This document shows, in pieces, positions 1-8,546 of a DNA stretch of 64,000 nt. The position numbers and the translations under genes are program-made. Within the stretch, counting starts at the first letter, position 1; every line of letters starts with the position of its first letter. A model generated the notes under the pieces. That model was given only the letters and a program-made list of their open reading frames with translations, searched no databases and had not been told where the DNA came from. This stretch comes from Martinezella tropici (GTDB lineage: Bacteria; Pseudomonadota; Alphaproteobacteria; Rhizobiales; Rhizobiaceae): the NCBI RefSeq assembly GCF_008370325.1, contig NZ_VNIP01000003.1:124001-188000 (forward strand). Reading direction: 5' to 3'.

Positions 1-1149
1 CTGATCGCCGACGAGCCGACGACAGCACTCGACGTGACGACGCAGGCCGAAATCCTCGACCTTATCGCCCGGCTGCAGAAGGCCAATGGCATGGCGGTGC
101 TATTCATCACCCACGACATGGGCGTGGTCGCGCAGATCGCCGACGACGTGCTCGTCATGCATAACGGCGTCGTCCGGGAATACGGTCCGGTCGAGCAGAT
201 CTTCCATGCGCCGAAGGACGATTATACGCGCATGCTGATCGGCTCGGTTTTGAAGCTTGAAAGGAAGGCTGAAATCCGCCTTGCCCGGCCGCCGCTGGAC
301 AGATCCGCAGCTCCAATCCTCGAGTTGCGCAATGTGTCGATGGCCTTCGGCGAGGTTCATGCCCTCAACGATGTCTCGATCTCGCTTCTGCCGCGCGAAA
401 CGCTTGGCATCGTCGGCGAGAGCGGATCCGGCAAAACGACGATGGGCCGCTCCATCATGCGTCTTATCGATCCGAGTGCGGGCGAAATCCTTTATCGCCG
501 CGCCGATGGCGATGTCACCGATCTCGCTAGCGCCAAGGGAATAGTTCTGGCGGCAGCGCGTCGCGAACTGCGCATGGTGTTCCAGGATCCCTTCGGCTCC
601 CTCAATCCACGCATGACCGTCTCGCAGATCATCGGTGAACCATTGCTCGTCAACGGCATCGCCAAGGGCCGGACGCTCGATGAGCGCGTTTGCCATCTGA
701 TGGAACAGGTCGGTCTCGATCCAAGGACTCGCGAACGCTATCCGCATGCCTTTTCCGGCGGCCAGCGCCAGCGCATCGGCATCGCTCGCGCCATCACGCT
801 TAATCCCCGCGTGATCGTCGCCGACGAGGCGACTTCGGCACTCGACGTTTCCGTGCGCTCCCAAGTACTCGATCTCTTGATGCGCCTGCAGGACGAACTC
901 GGCCTCGCCTATATCTTCATCAGCCATGATATCGGCGTCATCCGCTACATGTGCGACCGTGTCGGCGTCATGTACAAGGGGCGTCTGGTCGAGGTCGGCG
1001 ATGCCGACAAGGTCTGCAATTCACCCGAACATGCCTATACGCAAGCGCTGATCTCGGCGATCCCGCGTCCTGACCCGCGTGACCGGGATCGCTCGCGGCG
1101 CTTCCGCTATGTCGAGCCCGAAACGGTGAAGAACGGCAGTGCCGCGTGA
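1..1149 (+). CDS. Dipeptide/oligopeptide ABC importer, fused ATP-binding protein (5' end outside window)
   Basis: Cytoplasmic ATPase that energises uptake of peptides or similar small solutes. The reading frame is already open at base 1, where the visible part begins with the Walker B stretch LIADEPTTALD of a first ATPase domain; its H-loop (FITHD) follows near visible codon 35. A complete second domain comes next: Walker A GESGSGKTT at 415-441, signature FSGGQ at 751-765, Walker B VIVADEATSALD from 811, and the H-loop FISHD. Two domains in one chain is the DppD-DppF/GsiA arrangement. The C-terminal tail, with proline and paired acidic residues, fits the oligopeptide-binding extension of this family. 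The substrate cannot be read from the sequence. The enolase-superfamily gene downstream suggests a sugar-acid or peptide-like catabolic locus that begins left of the window. Confidence 0.9.
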   Translation: MIADEPTTALDVTTQAEILDLIARLQKANGMAVLFITHDMGVVAQIADDVLVMHNGVVREYGPVEQIFHAPKDDYTRMLIGSVLKLERKAEIRLARPPLDRSAAPILELRNVSMAFGEVHALNDVSISLLPRETLGIVGESGSGKTTMGRSIMRLIDPSAGEILYRRADGDVTDLASAKGIVLAAARRELRMVFQDPFGSLNPRMTVSQIIGEPLLVNGIAKGRTLDERVCHLMEQVGLDPRTRERYPHAFSGGQRQRIGIARAITLNPRVIVADEATSALDVSVRSQVLDLLMRLQDELGLAYIFISHDIGVIRYMCDRVGVMYKGRLVEVGDADKVCNSPEHAYTQALISAIPRPDPRDRDRSRRFRYVEPETVKNGSAA

Positions 1150-1276
1150 GGGCTTTCATCGACATGAACCCGCCCTCATTCGCCACCGAGCCGGCTTCGG
1201 TTCAGCGCGACAACGATTTCCCAAACTGCGGCACCTCCCAGGCCGCACGCATAGCCATCGATAGAAGGAAGGTAAG

Positions 1277-2464
1277 ATGAAAATCGACCGCATGCGGGTA
1301 TTCATGACCCGCGACAAGGATCGCCCACGCGTCATCGTGGCGCTGGACACGGATGACGGGCTAACGGGCTGGGGCGAATGCTACAATCACGGCCCCGACT
1401 TAGCACTGCCGCCGATCCTCGACTATCTCTACGGCTTCATCGCCGGCCAGGATCCGAGCCGCATCGACTATCTCGTCAATCTGCTGATCCAACAAAGCCG
1501 TTTCCCGCCCGGTGCGCTCGGACTTTCAGCGATTTCCGCGCTCGACCATTGCCTGTGGGACCTCTCGGCAAAAGCCCTCAATGTCCCGGTCTATAAGCTG
1601 CTCGGCGGTGCGGTGCGCGATCGTATCAAGGTCTATGCCGGCGTCTATACCGCACCGGACGCGCCGGCAGCCCGCGACGAGCTCGACCGGTTGAACGCCG
1701 AATGGGGCTTTACCGCCTTCAAGCTCAGTCCTTGGCGCATCGATATGCATGCCCATCGCTGGGGCAATGTCGTCAAGGCATCGGCCGACTATTTCCGCTC
1801 GCTGCGCGAAACCGTACGCGACGATTATGAGATCGCCTTCGACGCCCATGCGAAGATCTTCGAACCGGTCGCCGCGCGTCAGCTCGGCAATGCGCTGGCC
1901 CCTTATGATCCGCTCTTCTACGAGGAGCCGCTGCGGCCTGAGAATATCGAGATGTGGGGCGAATTGAAGCAAGGCCTCAATTGCGTGCTTGCGACCGGTG
2001 AGTCCCTTTATAACCGCAACGAATTCCTGCGCCTGCTGCAGGTCAAGGGCGCCGACCTCATCCAGCCCGACATCTGCGTTGTCGGCGGCATCAGCGAGAT
2101 GCGGCGCATCGCCACGATCGCCGAGGCGCATTTCGTCGGCGTTGCCCCGCACAATCCGATGGGACCGCTCGCCACCGCCGTCAACGTGCATTTCTCGGCC
2201 GCCGCGCAGAATTTCAAGATCCTGGAGTATCGCCTGCCGAAGGGCCAGGCCTATGTCTATGGCGGCAACGAGGTCGAGCAGCGACAGGGCGAAACCCGCT
2301 ATGTTATCGACCCCTATCTGCCGAAGGATGGCTATCTCGAACTCAGGCCCGACCGGCCAGGCTGGGGCGTCGACATGGACGAGAAGGCGATGGAAGAGCA
2401 AGGCTATATCCATTGGCAAAGGCGCGTGCCCAAGCGTCCCGATGGATCCTACGCATTTGCGTGA
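1277..2464 (+). CDS. Mandelate racemase/muconate lactonizing enzyme family, galactonate-dehydratase-like
   Basis: Enolase-superfamily enzyme of 395 residues, probably a sugar-acid dehydratase. Key residues seen: a lysine-strand FKLSP near residue 150, D189 and H191 in DAH, E216/E217 in YEEP, E242 in TGES, D265 in QPD and H292 in PHNP. The D/E/E triad fits the Mg2+ ligands, and H292 with D265 fits the general acid/base dyad of galactonate- and mannonate-type dehydratases. The start is supported by a GGAAGG site just upstream. It lies downstream of a peptide-type ABC ATPase and converges on an MFS carrier that may move the same class of substrate. Subfamily specificity (galactonate, gluconate or other) is inference. 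Confidence 0.85.
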   Translation: MKIDRMRVFMTRDKDRPRVIVALDTDDGLTGWGECYNHGPDLALPPILDYLYGFIAGQDPSRIDYLVNLLIQQSRFPPGALGLSAISALDHCLWDLSAKALNVPVYKLLGGAVRDRIKVYAGVYTAPDAPAARDELDRLNAEWGFTAFKLSPWRIDMHAHRWGNVVKASADYFRSLRETVRDDYEIAFDAHAKIFEPVAARQLGNALAPYDPLFYEEPLRPENIEMWGELKQGLNCVLATGESLYNRNEFLRLLQVKGADLIQPDICVVGGISEMRRIATIAEAHFVGVAPHNPMGPLATAVNVHFSAAAQNFKILEYRLPKGQAYVYGGNEVEQRQGETRYVIDPYLPKDGYLELRPDRPGWGVDMDEKAMEEQGYIHWQRRVPKRPDGSYAFA

Positions 2465-2494
2465 TGATAGCGCCAGCAGCCATTCGAAAAAATT

Positions 2495-2515
2495 GGGGCG
2501 GCCGTCAGCCGCCCC
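2495..2515 (-). terminator. Rho-independent terminator between convergent genes
   Basis: Perfect 8-bp stem GGGGCGGC / GCCGCCCC with a 5-base loop. Read on the minus strand the stem is followed by AATTTTTT, so it best ends transcription of the MFS gene at 2553-3863. It may also slow the plus-strand dehydratase transcript. Confidence 0.8.
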
Positions 2516-2552
2516 TCTCATTAGAAGGATGGTTTTGCTCGCGTGATCGCAA

Positions 2553-3863
2553 TCACTTCACCCGTGCCGCGCCTGCATTGTCGAAATCCTCAGGCTTCGG
2601 CGCGCGTGGCACCATGCGTCCGATGATGAAAACCAATAGCGCGGCCGCCAGCAGGCAAGCGGCAAGGAAGAACATCGGCGCGATCGTGCTTCCGGTGGAA
2701 TCCTTGATCCAGGGGACGACGTTCTGGGCGACAAAGCCGCCGAGATTACCGACGGAGTTGATCGCGGCAAGGCCTGCTGCGGCGCCCGCGCCCTGCAGGA
2801 AGCGCGACGGCAAGCTCCAGAAGACCGGCTGGCCAGCGAAGATGCCGGCGGCCGCAATGCAGAGGAAAGCAAACTGCAGCGTATGATCGGGGATGACAGC
2901 TGAAAGAACCAGGCTCGCGGCACCGATAAGGGCCGGGATGACGATGTAGGGCGTTTTCGATTCCGCCTTGTCCGCCGCTGCCGGCACTGCATAAAGGGCG
3001 ACCGCCACAAGAAGCCAGGGGATAATGTTGAGGAAGCCGTTCGTCGTGTTGCTGACGCCGAAATTCTTAACGATGGTCGGCAGCCAGTAGCTGAGCCCGT
3101 AGGCAGCCAGCGGAAAGCCGACATAGCAAAGCGCCATCAACAGCACACGCGGATTGATCAGTGCCTTGAAGCCGTCGGCGGCATTTTGCTCCATGGCCGA
3201 ATTTTCGACCGCGAGCCGATCTTCAAGCCAGGTCTTTTCCGTGTCGTCGAGAAAGGTCGCTTTGGCAGGCAGATCCGGCAGATAAAACAGGGTGACAAAG
3301 CCGGCGATGATCGCGGGAATGCCGGTCACGAGGAAGACCCATTGCCAGCCGGCGATGTCATAAAGGCCATTCAGATCCAACAGCGCGCCGCCGAGCGGCG
3401 CACCGATCGCATTGGCAAAGGCGCTGAAGATCATGAAAAGCCCGACCATGGTGCCGCGATAGGCAGATGGATACCAGAGGGTCAGCAGATAGAGCACACC
3501 GGGAAAGAAGCCAGCCTCACAGGCGCCGAGCAGGAACCGAAGGATATAGAACATGGTGGCATTCTGCGTATAGGCGAGCGCAACCGTGACCGCGCCCCAG
3601 GATATCAGGATACGCGCGAACCATCTGCTCGCTCCAAACCTATCGAGAAGCAGGTTGCTCGGTACTTCGAAGATGAAATAGCCGATGAAGAACAGCGAGG
3701 CGCCGAGACCATAGGCATATTCGCTCATGCCGAGATCGCCGACCATCTGCAGCTTTGCATAACTGACGTTCTGGCGATCGATATAGGCGATCAGATAAAG
3801 GATCCCCAGAAAGGGCATGAGCCTCCAGGTGATCTTGGATATAAGCTGCTTTTCATCAATCAC
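2553..3863 (-). CDS. MFS transporter, anion:cation symporter (ACS) type
   Basis: Inner-membrane carrier of 436 residues with about 12 hydrophobic segments. The N-terminal layout (short charged lead, then a first helix containing YLIAYIDRQNVSYA) and the stretch IGYFIFEVPSNLLLDRFGA are typical of the anion:cation symporter group, which takes up tartrate, glucarate, galactonate, phthalate and similar organic acids. This fits the galactonate-dehydratase-like gene converging on it. Transcription probably ends at the hairpin at 2495-2515. A perfect 14-bp palindrome at 3921-3934 lies about 60 bases upstream of the start and is a likely operator. The substrate is not readable from sequence. Confidence 0.85.
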   Translation of the reverse strand: MIDEKQLISKITWRLMPFLGILYLIAYIDRQNVSYAKLQMVGDLGMSEYAYGLGASLFFIGYFIFEVPSNLLLDRFGASRWFARILISWGAVTVALAYTQNATMFYILRFLLGACEAGFFPGVLYLLTLWYPSAYRGTMVGLFMIFSAFANAIGAPLGGALLDLNGLYDIAGWQWVFLVTGIPAIIAGFVTLFYLPDLPAKATFLDDTEKTWLEDRLAVENSAMEQNAADGFKALINPRVLLMALCYVGFPLAAYGLSYWLPTIVKNFGVSNTTNGFLNIIPWLLVAVALYAVPAAADKAESKTPYIVIPALIGAASLVLSAVIPDHTLQFAFLCIAAAGIFAGQPVFWSLPSRFLQGAGAAAGLAAINSVGNLGGFVAQNVVPWIKDSTGSTIAPMFFLAACLLAAALLVFIIGRMVPRAPKPEDFDNAGAARVK

Positions 3864-3920
3864 GCCGCGTCCTCCCTGGAAGATGGTCCTGATCGATGTA
3901 GATAGTGCAACTCATCGTTT

Positions 3921-3934
3921 ATCAATGCATTGAT
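3921..3934. promoter_or_regulatory. Palindromic operator candidate upstream of the MFS gene
   Basis: ATCAATGCATTGAT is a perfect 14-bp palindrome. It sits in the 166-base gap upstream of the MFS gene, about 58 bases before its start codon, where a regulator would be expected to bind. The outer flanks TTATC and GATAA also show partial inverted symmetry. Confidence 0.45.
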
Positions 3935-4029
3935 GGATAAGCTTGCTCATCACCAATGGACCTTGTGGCCGGAGAGCAACAAGCCAGCCGGCATCCTCAA
4001 GGCGAGACGGCCGGCTCTGAACTCTCGTC

Positions 4030-4236
4030 TCAAGCCACGCGTTCGAACTGGGTGCGGATATGCTCGATATAGTGCTGGCCGGGTGAAGATGCCTTCACCA
4101 TGGCAACCGCGGCCTTCTGCGGAACGCCGGTAAACTGACGCTCCTCACCGTTCTTGAAGCGGATGTAAAGCCGCCCATCATCCGGGCGGAAATAGACTGA
4201 TTTAATGATTTTTGACGAAACCGGGAGCTCTTGCAT
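4030..4236 (-). CDS. KTSC domain small protein
   Basis: A 68-residue protein. The body (SSKIIKSVYFRPDDGRLYI, then FKNGEERQFTGVP) matches the KTSC fold, a small beta-rich domain also found at the C terminus of some lysyl-tRNA synthetases and as a free protein in rhizobia. Its function is unknown. It stands alone: the MFS gene is 166 bases downstream, and a 361-base gap separates it from the BMP operon. No signal peptide or membrane segment is seen. Confidence 0.75.
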   Translation of the reverse strand: MQELPVSSKIIKSVYFRPDDGRLYIRFKNGEERQFTGVPQKAAVAMVKASSPGQHYIEHIRTQFERVA

Positions 4237-4597
4237 GGGTCACCTTACCTTTGGCCCTCTTTATCGCAGAAAAACCGAAATATTGGGTGAAGTGAGCTAG
4301 TTAACGAACAATAGAGTTGAATCTGCAGATTTTATCGATCGGCACTGCCGGATCTTACCGGCCTTTTGGTAAGGTATCCTCAGCGTAGAGCGCCGCCGCA
4401 TCTGATCGAACGCGTCGCGGGCTGATTGTGCTCTTCCGCCAAGCCGCAACCGGTGACGTTCGGATTGTTCATTGATGCATGCGACGGGCAAATATCGAGC
4501 GCTTTCGCATATTATTTGGGCACGCCTGTTGCTTGACACTTTTTTAGCCCCCTTCTATGATTTTTACCAAATGATCAAAAAGCAGGGGAACTGAAAA
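4237..4597. other. Intergenic region between the KTSC gene and the BMP operon
   Basis: 361 bases between divergent genes. It holds the leader of the KTSC gene on the left and the promoter and ribosome-binding site (AGGGG at 4584-4588) of the BMP operon on the right. An 80-codon minus-strand frame inside it (4297-4539) has no recognisable content and I do not call it a gene. Confidence 0.6.
4533..4561 (+). promoter_or_regulatory. Near-consensus sigma-70 promoter of the BMP/amidase/codA operon
   Basis: TTGACA at 4533-4538, a 17-base spacer, then TATGAT at 4556-4561. The start codon follows 36 bases later. This is the best sigma-70 match noticed in the window. Confidence 0.75.
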
Positions 4598-5584
4598 ATG
4601 ACCAATGAAATCATACTGTCACGCCGTGCGGTCATAGCGTCCGGCATCGCCCTCGGCATCAGCGCGCTGGCACCAGCCGCGCGCGCCGCCGCGCCGCTCA
4701 AGGTGGCGGGCATACACGCCTCGCCGGTCGAAAATGCCTGGAATTCCTGTCTTCACAAGGCACTCCAGGACGCGGCCAAGGAAGGCGTCATCGAGTACGT
4801 CTTTTCCGAGGGCGTTTCCGGCACGGACTATCCCCGTGCGATGCGCGAATATGCCGAACAGGGCAACAAGCTGATCATCGGCGAAGCCTATGCCGTGGAG
4901 AAGGAAGCACGCCAGGTTGCTGCCGATTATCCGGATACCGCCTTCGTTCTCGGCTCCAGCGGCGAGGCTGCCGGCAGTAATTTCGGTGTCTTCGGCACGT
5001 GGAACTACGACGGCGCCTATCTCGCCGGCATGCTGGCGGGCAAGATGACCAAGTCGAATGTCGTCGGCTCCATCGGCGCGATCCCGATCCCCGAGGTCAA
5101 CATGCTGATCAATGCCTTCGCTGCCGGCGTCAAGGCGGTCAATCCCGACTGCAAGCATTTGGTCTCCTTCATCGGCACCTTCTTCGATCCGCCGAAGGCG
5201 CGCGAGGCTGGTCTTGCTCAGATCGATGCCGGCGCCGACATTCTCTTCGGCGAACGCATCGGCACGGCCGATGCCGCCAAGGAGCGTCACATCAAATCGA
5301 TAGGATCGCTGATCGATTACACGCCGCGCTATCCCGATACCGTCTTTGCCAATGCCATGTGGTATTTCCGTCCCATTCTCAATGCCGCGATCGCCGATGT
5401 TGCCGCAGGCAAGCCGGTCGGCCGCAACTACACGGCCTACGGCCTGATGAAGGAAGGTGGCAGCGACATCGTCTACGTGAAGGGCACAGCACCAGCAGAG
5501 GCCGAAGCTGCGATGGAGAAGGTTCGCGCCGACATCAAGGCCGGCACCTTCGAAGTGCCGAAGGTAACGGATCAGCCGAAGTAA
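4598..5584 (+). CDS. BMP family ABC transporter substrate-binding protein
   Basis: Periplasmic binding protein of 328 residues, first gene of a six-gene operon. The N terminus carries a twin-arginine motif (LSRRAVIA, residues 7-14), a hydrophobic stretch and an ARAAA cleavage region, so export through Tat is likely. The body shows basic-membrane-protein family features (ENAWN near the start, GTDYPRAMREYAEQG, a GTWNYDGAYLAGMLAG segment). BMP/PnrA-type proteins bind nucleosides or related bases. The downstream ATPase and two permeases are of the matching Nup/Yuf type, and a cytosine deaminase ends the operon, so a nucleobase or nucleoside-like ligand is likely. That last step is inference. Confidence 0.88.
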   Translation: MTNEIILSRRAVIASGIALGISALAPAARAAAPLKVAGIHASPVENAWNSCLHKALQDAAKEGVIEYVFSEGVSGTDYPRAMREYAEQGNKLIIGEAYAVEKEARQVAADYPDTAFVLGSSGEAAGSNFGVFGTWNYDGAYLAGMLAGKMTKSNVVGSIGAIPIPEVNMLINAFAAGVKAVNPDCKHLVSFIGTFFDPPKAREAGLAQIDAGADILFGERIGTADAAKERHIKSIGSLIDYTPRYPDTVFANAMWYFRPILNAAIADVAAGKPVGRNYTAYGLMKEGGSDIVYVKGTAPAEAEAAMEKVRADIKAGTFEVPKVTDQPK

Positions 5585-5598
5585 CTGCCGGCTCGATC

Positions 5599-7023
5599 AT
5601 GGGCAGCCCGTCATTCGCCGATGCCACGGAGCTGGCCGGCGCCATCAAATCCGGCACGCTTACCTGCGTGGATGCCATGCAGGCAGCGCTTGATGCCTGC
5701 GCCAAGCAGGATGAGCTTGGGGCCATTATCTATGTCAATTCTGAAACAGGGCTTGCGGCAGCGCTCGCCCTGGATCAGGAGGCTTCGGCGCATGCCGAGC
5801 GCTTTGCGCAGCGCGCCTTTGCCGGCGTGCCGACGGTCGCCAAGGATCTCGGCGGCCCCTTTCCAGGGCTGCCGGTGGCCGCCGGCTCGCGCCTGTTCGC
5901 CCGCCCGGGCAAAGGCGCGGACAGCGATCTGGCGGGCCGTTTTCGCGACGGCGGCCTTTGCGCCTTCGGCTTGAGCACCAGCCCGGAATTCGGTTTCTCG
6001 CTCGCATCCGAGCCGGCAATCGGCCCGATCTGCCGAAATCCCTTGGACCAAGGCAAAACGGCCGGCGGCTCTTCGGGCGGTGCGGCCGCAGCAGTCGCCG
6101 CCGGCATCGTGGCGATCGCCCATGCAACCGACGCAGGCGGCTCCATCCGCGTACCGGCTGCCTGTTGCGGGCTCGTCGGCCTGAAACCGACACGCGGCGC
6201 CGTCCCTGCTGGCCCCTCCTTCGGAAATCATCTTGGCGGCATCGCCAGCGAACTCGCCGTCACCCGCTCCGTGCGCGACACCGCACGGATCTTCGATGTC
6301 GTGCGGGGGAGGACAAGGGGGCCGTTCGCCGATATTGTGCAGCCCCCGCTGAAGACGGGCAAACTTCGGATCGGTCTCCTTGCCGACACCGGAAAGCACT
6401 ACCCGATCGCAGCCGATCGGGCTCAAGCCGTAGAAGCAGCGGCCAGTGTTCTGGAAAACTTAGGAAACGAGCTGGTATCCCTTCGTTGGGATGAGATGGA
6501 AAGCGCCGTTCACTCCAGCGCCCATGCCTTTGGCGACATCATTTCCGTCAATATCGCCGGCTTGGTCGACGACCTTGGGCTGGATATGCTGGCAACCGAG
6601 ACAATGACGCAGGCGTTTATCACGCGCGGACGCGCCATGCCGGCAACTGCACTTTGGCATTCCCTCAATGGCGCCGTGAAGGCCAGTCGTATCCTTTGGG
6701 AAATCTTCGACAGGGTCGATGCCATCGTCATGCCCATGCTCGCCTCGGCACCGCTACCCATCGGGTCCTTCCCGACGGATCATTCGGACACCGAATTGCA
6801 CCTCGAGCGCATGACGTCCTTCGCCCCTCTTGCCGCGCTCGCCAACATCTCCGGCTTTCCCGCGCTGACGCTTCCCTTCGGTAAGGATGCGGAAGGATTG
6901 CCGCTGCCTGTCCAGATCATGGCGCCCATGGGCGAGGATAAGCTGTTGCTGCAGCTTGCATTCGCGCTCGAGGCTGAGCAACGATGGCAGCACCGCTATC
7001 CGATTGCAGGCTTTCCGGCATGA
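5599..7023 (+). CDS. Amidase (amidase signature family)
   Basis: A 474-residue hydrolase of the amidase signature family. The Ser-cisSer-Lys triad is visible: K82 in VAKDLGG, S158 in GGSSGGA and nucleophile S182 in DAGGSIRVPA, with the standard 24-residue spacing between the two serines. The open frame extends further left, but the ATG at 5599 lies 14 bases after the BMP stop and gives a family-typical length. The stop overlaps the next ATG (ATGA). Lying between an importer's binding protein and its ATPase, it most likely splits an amide bond in the imported compound or in a product of it. The actual substrate is unknown. Confidence 0.88.
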   Translation: MGSPSFADATELAGAIKSGTLTCVDAMQAALDACAKQDELGAIIYVNSETGLAAALALDQEASAHAERFAQRAFAGVPTVAKDLGGPFPGLPVAAGSRLFARPGKGADSDLAGRFRDGGLCAFGLSTSPEFGFSLASEPAIGPICRNPLDQGKTAGGSSGGAAAAVAAGIVAIAHATDAGGSIRVPAACCGLVGLKPTRGAVPAGPSFGNHLGGIASELAVTRSVRDTARIFDVVRGRTRGPFADIVQPPLKTGKLRIGLLADTGKHYPIAADRAQAVEAAASVLENLGNELVSLRWDEMESAVHSSAHAFGDIISVNIAGLVDDLGLDMLATETMTQAFITRGRAMPATALWHSLNGAVKASRILWEIFDRVDAIVMPMLASAPLPIGSFPTDHSDTELHLERMTSFAPLAALANISGFPALTLPFGKDAEGLPLPVQIMAPMGEDKLLLQLAFALEAEQRWQHRYPIAGFPA

Positions 7024-8546
7024 GCATCCCAGTCCTTTCCATCGAAGGTGTCAGCAAACGCTTCGGCAGCACGATTGCCAATGACGATATCTCCCTGTCC
7101 TTGGCAAAGGGCGAGATCGTCGCCTTGCTCGGCGAGAACGGCGCCGGCAAGACGACGCTGATGAGCATCCTGTTTGGACATTATGTGCCCGACGACGGCC
7201 GCATCCTGATCGACGATGTGGAATTGCCGCAGGGCAAGCCGCGCGCGGCGATCCGGGCCGGCGTCGGCATGGTGCATCAGCATTTTTCGCTCGCACCCAA
7301 TCTGACCGTGCTCGAAAACATCATGACGGGCACGGAGAGGCTGTGGTCGCTCAGGTCTCAGATGGCCGAGGCCCGAAAAAAACTCCTGGCGATTGCCGAA
7401 CGCTTCGGTTTGAAAGTCGATCCAGATGCGCGCCTTGGCGACCTCTCGGTCGGCGAGCAGCAGCGGGTAGAAATCCTGAAGGCGCTCTACAACGATGCGC
7501 GCATTCTGATCCTCGACGAGCCGACCGCCGTTCTCACGCAGATCGAGGCAGAAAAGCTCTTCTCGACGCTGAAGCAGATGGCCGCACAAGGACTGTCTTT
7601 GATCTTCATCTCGCACAAGCTCGATGAAGTCATGGCCACGGCCGATCGTATCGTCGTCCTGCGCGGCGGCAGGGTTGCGGCCGAGCGGCAGGCATCTCAG
7701 ACCAGCAAGGCCGAGCTTGCCGAGCTCATGGTCGGGCATCGCGTGACACGTCCGACCCGAGAGAAAAGCGTACCTGGCGCCATCGCTCTCGAAGCTCGCG
7801 ATATCACCGTAAAAAGCGGCGGCGTCGACCGATTGAAAAAGATCAGCTTCCATGTCCGCGCCGGCGAGGTCCTGGGGATCATCGGCGTATCGGGCAACGG
7901 CCAGGCGACCTTGGGGCAAATCCTGTCCGGCACGTCGAACCGCTCATCCGGTGAGCTTCTTTTATTCGGTAAGCCCGTCGGCGATCTCGATGTGGCGGCG
8001 ATCGTCGACGCTAGGATCGGACGCATTCCCGAAGATCGCAACCGTGACGGCGCGATCGGCGAAATGGCGAACTGGGAAAATGCCGTGCTCGAGCGCCTGT
8101 CCTCCTATTCGAAACATGGCCTCGTCGACCGCAGCGCCGGCATGGCCTTCGCGCAGGCGATCATCGAGGCATTCGATGTGCGCGGCGGCAGTGCGGCAAG
8201 CCGCACACGGCTGCTGTCCGGCGGCAACATGCAGAAGCTGATCCTTGGCCGCAATCTCCATGAACGTCCGCATATCCTCATCGCCGCCCAGCCGGCGCGC
8301 GGACTGGATGAAGGGGCGGTCGCCGCCGTTCACGGACGCATTCTGGAGGCGCGCCGACAGGGCACCGCCGTTCTGCTGATCTCGGAGGATCTGGATGAAG
8401 TGATTGCCCTCGCCGATCGCATCCAGGCAATCGTCGGCGGTCGCCTTTCGGCACCAATCGATGCCGGTGAGGCCGATGCACGGCTGCTGGGGCTGATGAT
8501 GGCCGGTGAATGGAAAGACAAGAGCGGGACGGAACATGCGATTTGA
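7020..8546 (+). CDS. Nucleoside-type ABC importer, double ATP-binding protein
   Basis: Cytoplasmic ATPase of 508 residues with two ABC domains, as in the YufO/NupA group. Domain 1 is complete: Walker A GENGAGKTT (38-46), signature LSVGEQQ (142-148), Walker B ILILDEPTAVL. Domain 2 has a degenerate Walker A (GVSGNGQATL, lysine replaced by glutamine) and the signature LSGGNMQK, normal for the second half of this family. The start at 7020 overlaps the amidase stop by 4 bases, which argues for translational coupling. It powers the two permeases encoded next. Confidence 0.92.
   Translation: MSIPVLSIEGVSKRFGSTIANDDISLSLAKGEIVALLGENGAGKTTLMSILFGHYVPDDGRILIDDVELPQGKPRAAIRAGVGMVHQHFSLAPNLTVLENIMTGTERLWSLRSQMAEARKKLLAIAERFGLKVDPDARLGDLSVGEQQRVEILKALYNDARILILDEPTAVLTQIEAEKLFSTLKQMAAQGLSLIFISHKLDEVMATADRIVVLRGGRVAAERQASQTSKAELAELMVGHRVTRPTREKSVPGAIALEARDITVKSGGVDRLKKISFHVRAGEVLGIIGVSGNGQATLGQILSGTSNRSSGELLLFGKPVGDLDVAAIVDARIGRIPEDRNRDGAIGEMANWENAVLERLSSYSKHGLVDRSAGMAFAQAIIEAFDVRGGSAASRTRLLSGGNMQKLILGRNLHERPHILIAAQPARGLDEGAVAAVHGRILEARRQGTAVLLISEDLDEVIALADRIQAIVGGRLSAPIDAGEADARLLGLMMAGEWKDKSGTEHAI

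Noticed and set aside
4297..4539. 80-codon minus-strand open frame in the gap upstream of the BMP operon
   Set aside because: Composition is arginine/serine-rich without any recognisable motif or ribosome site, and the frame lies between two divergent genes where promoters are expected.
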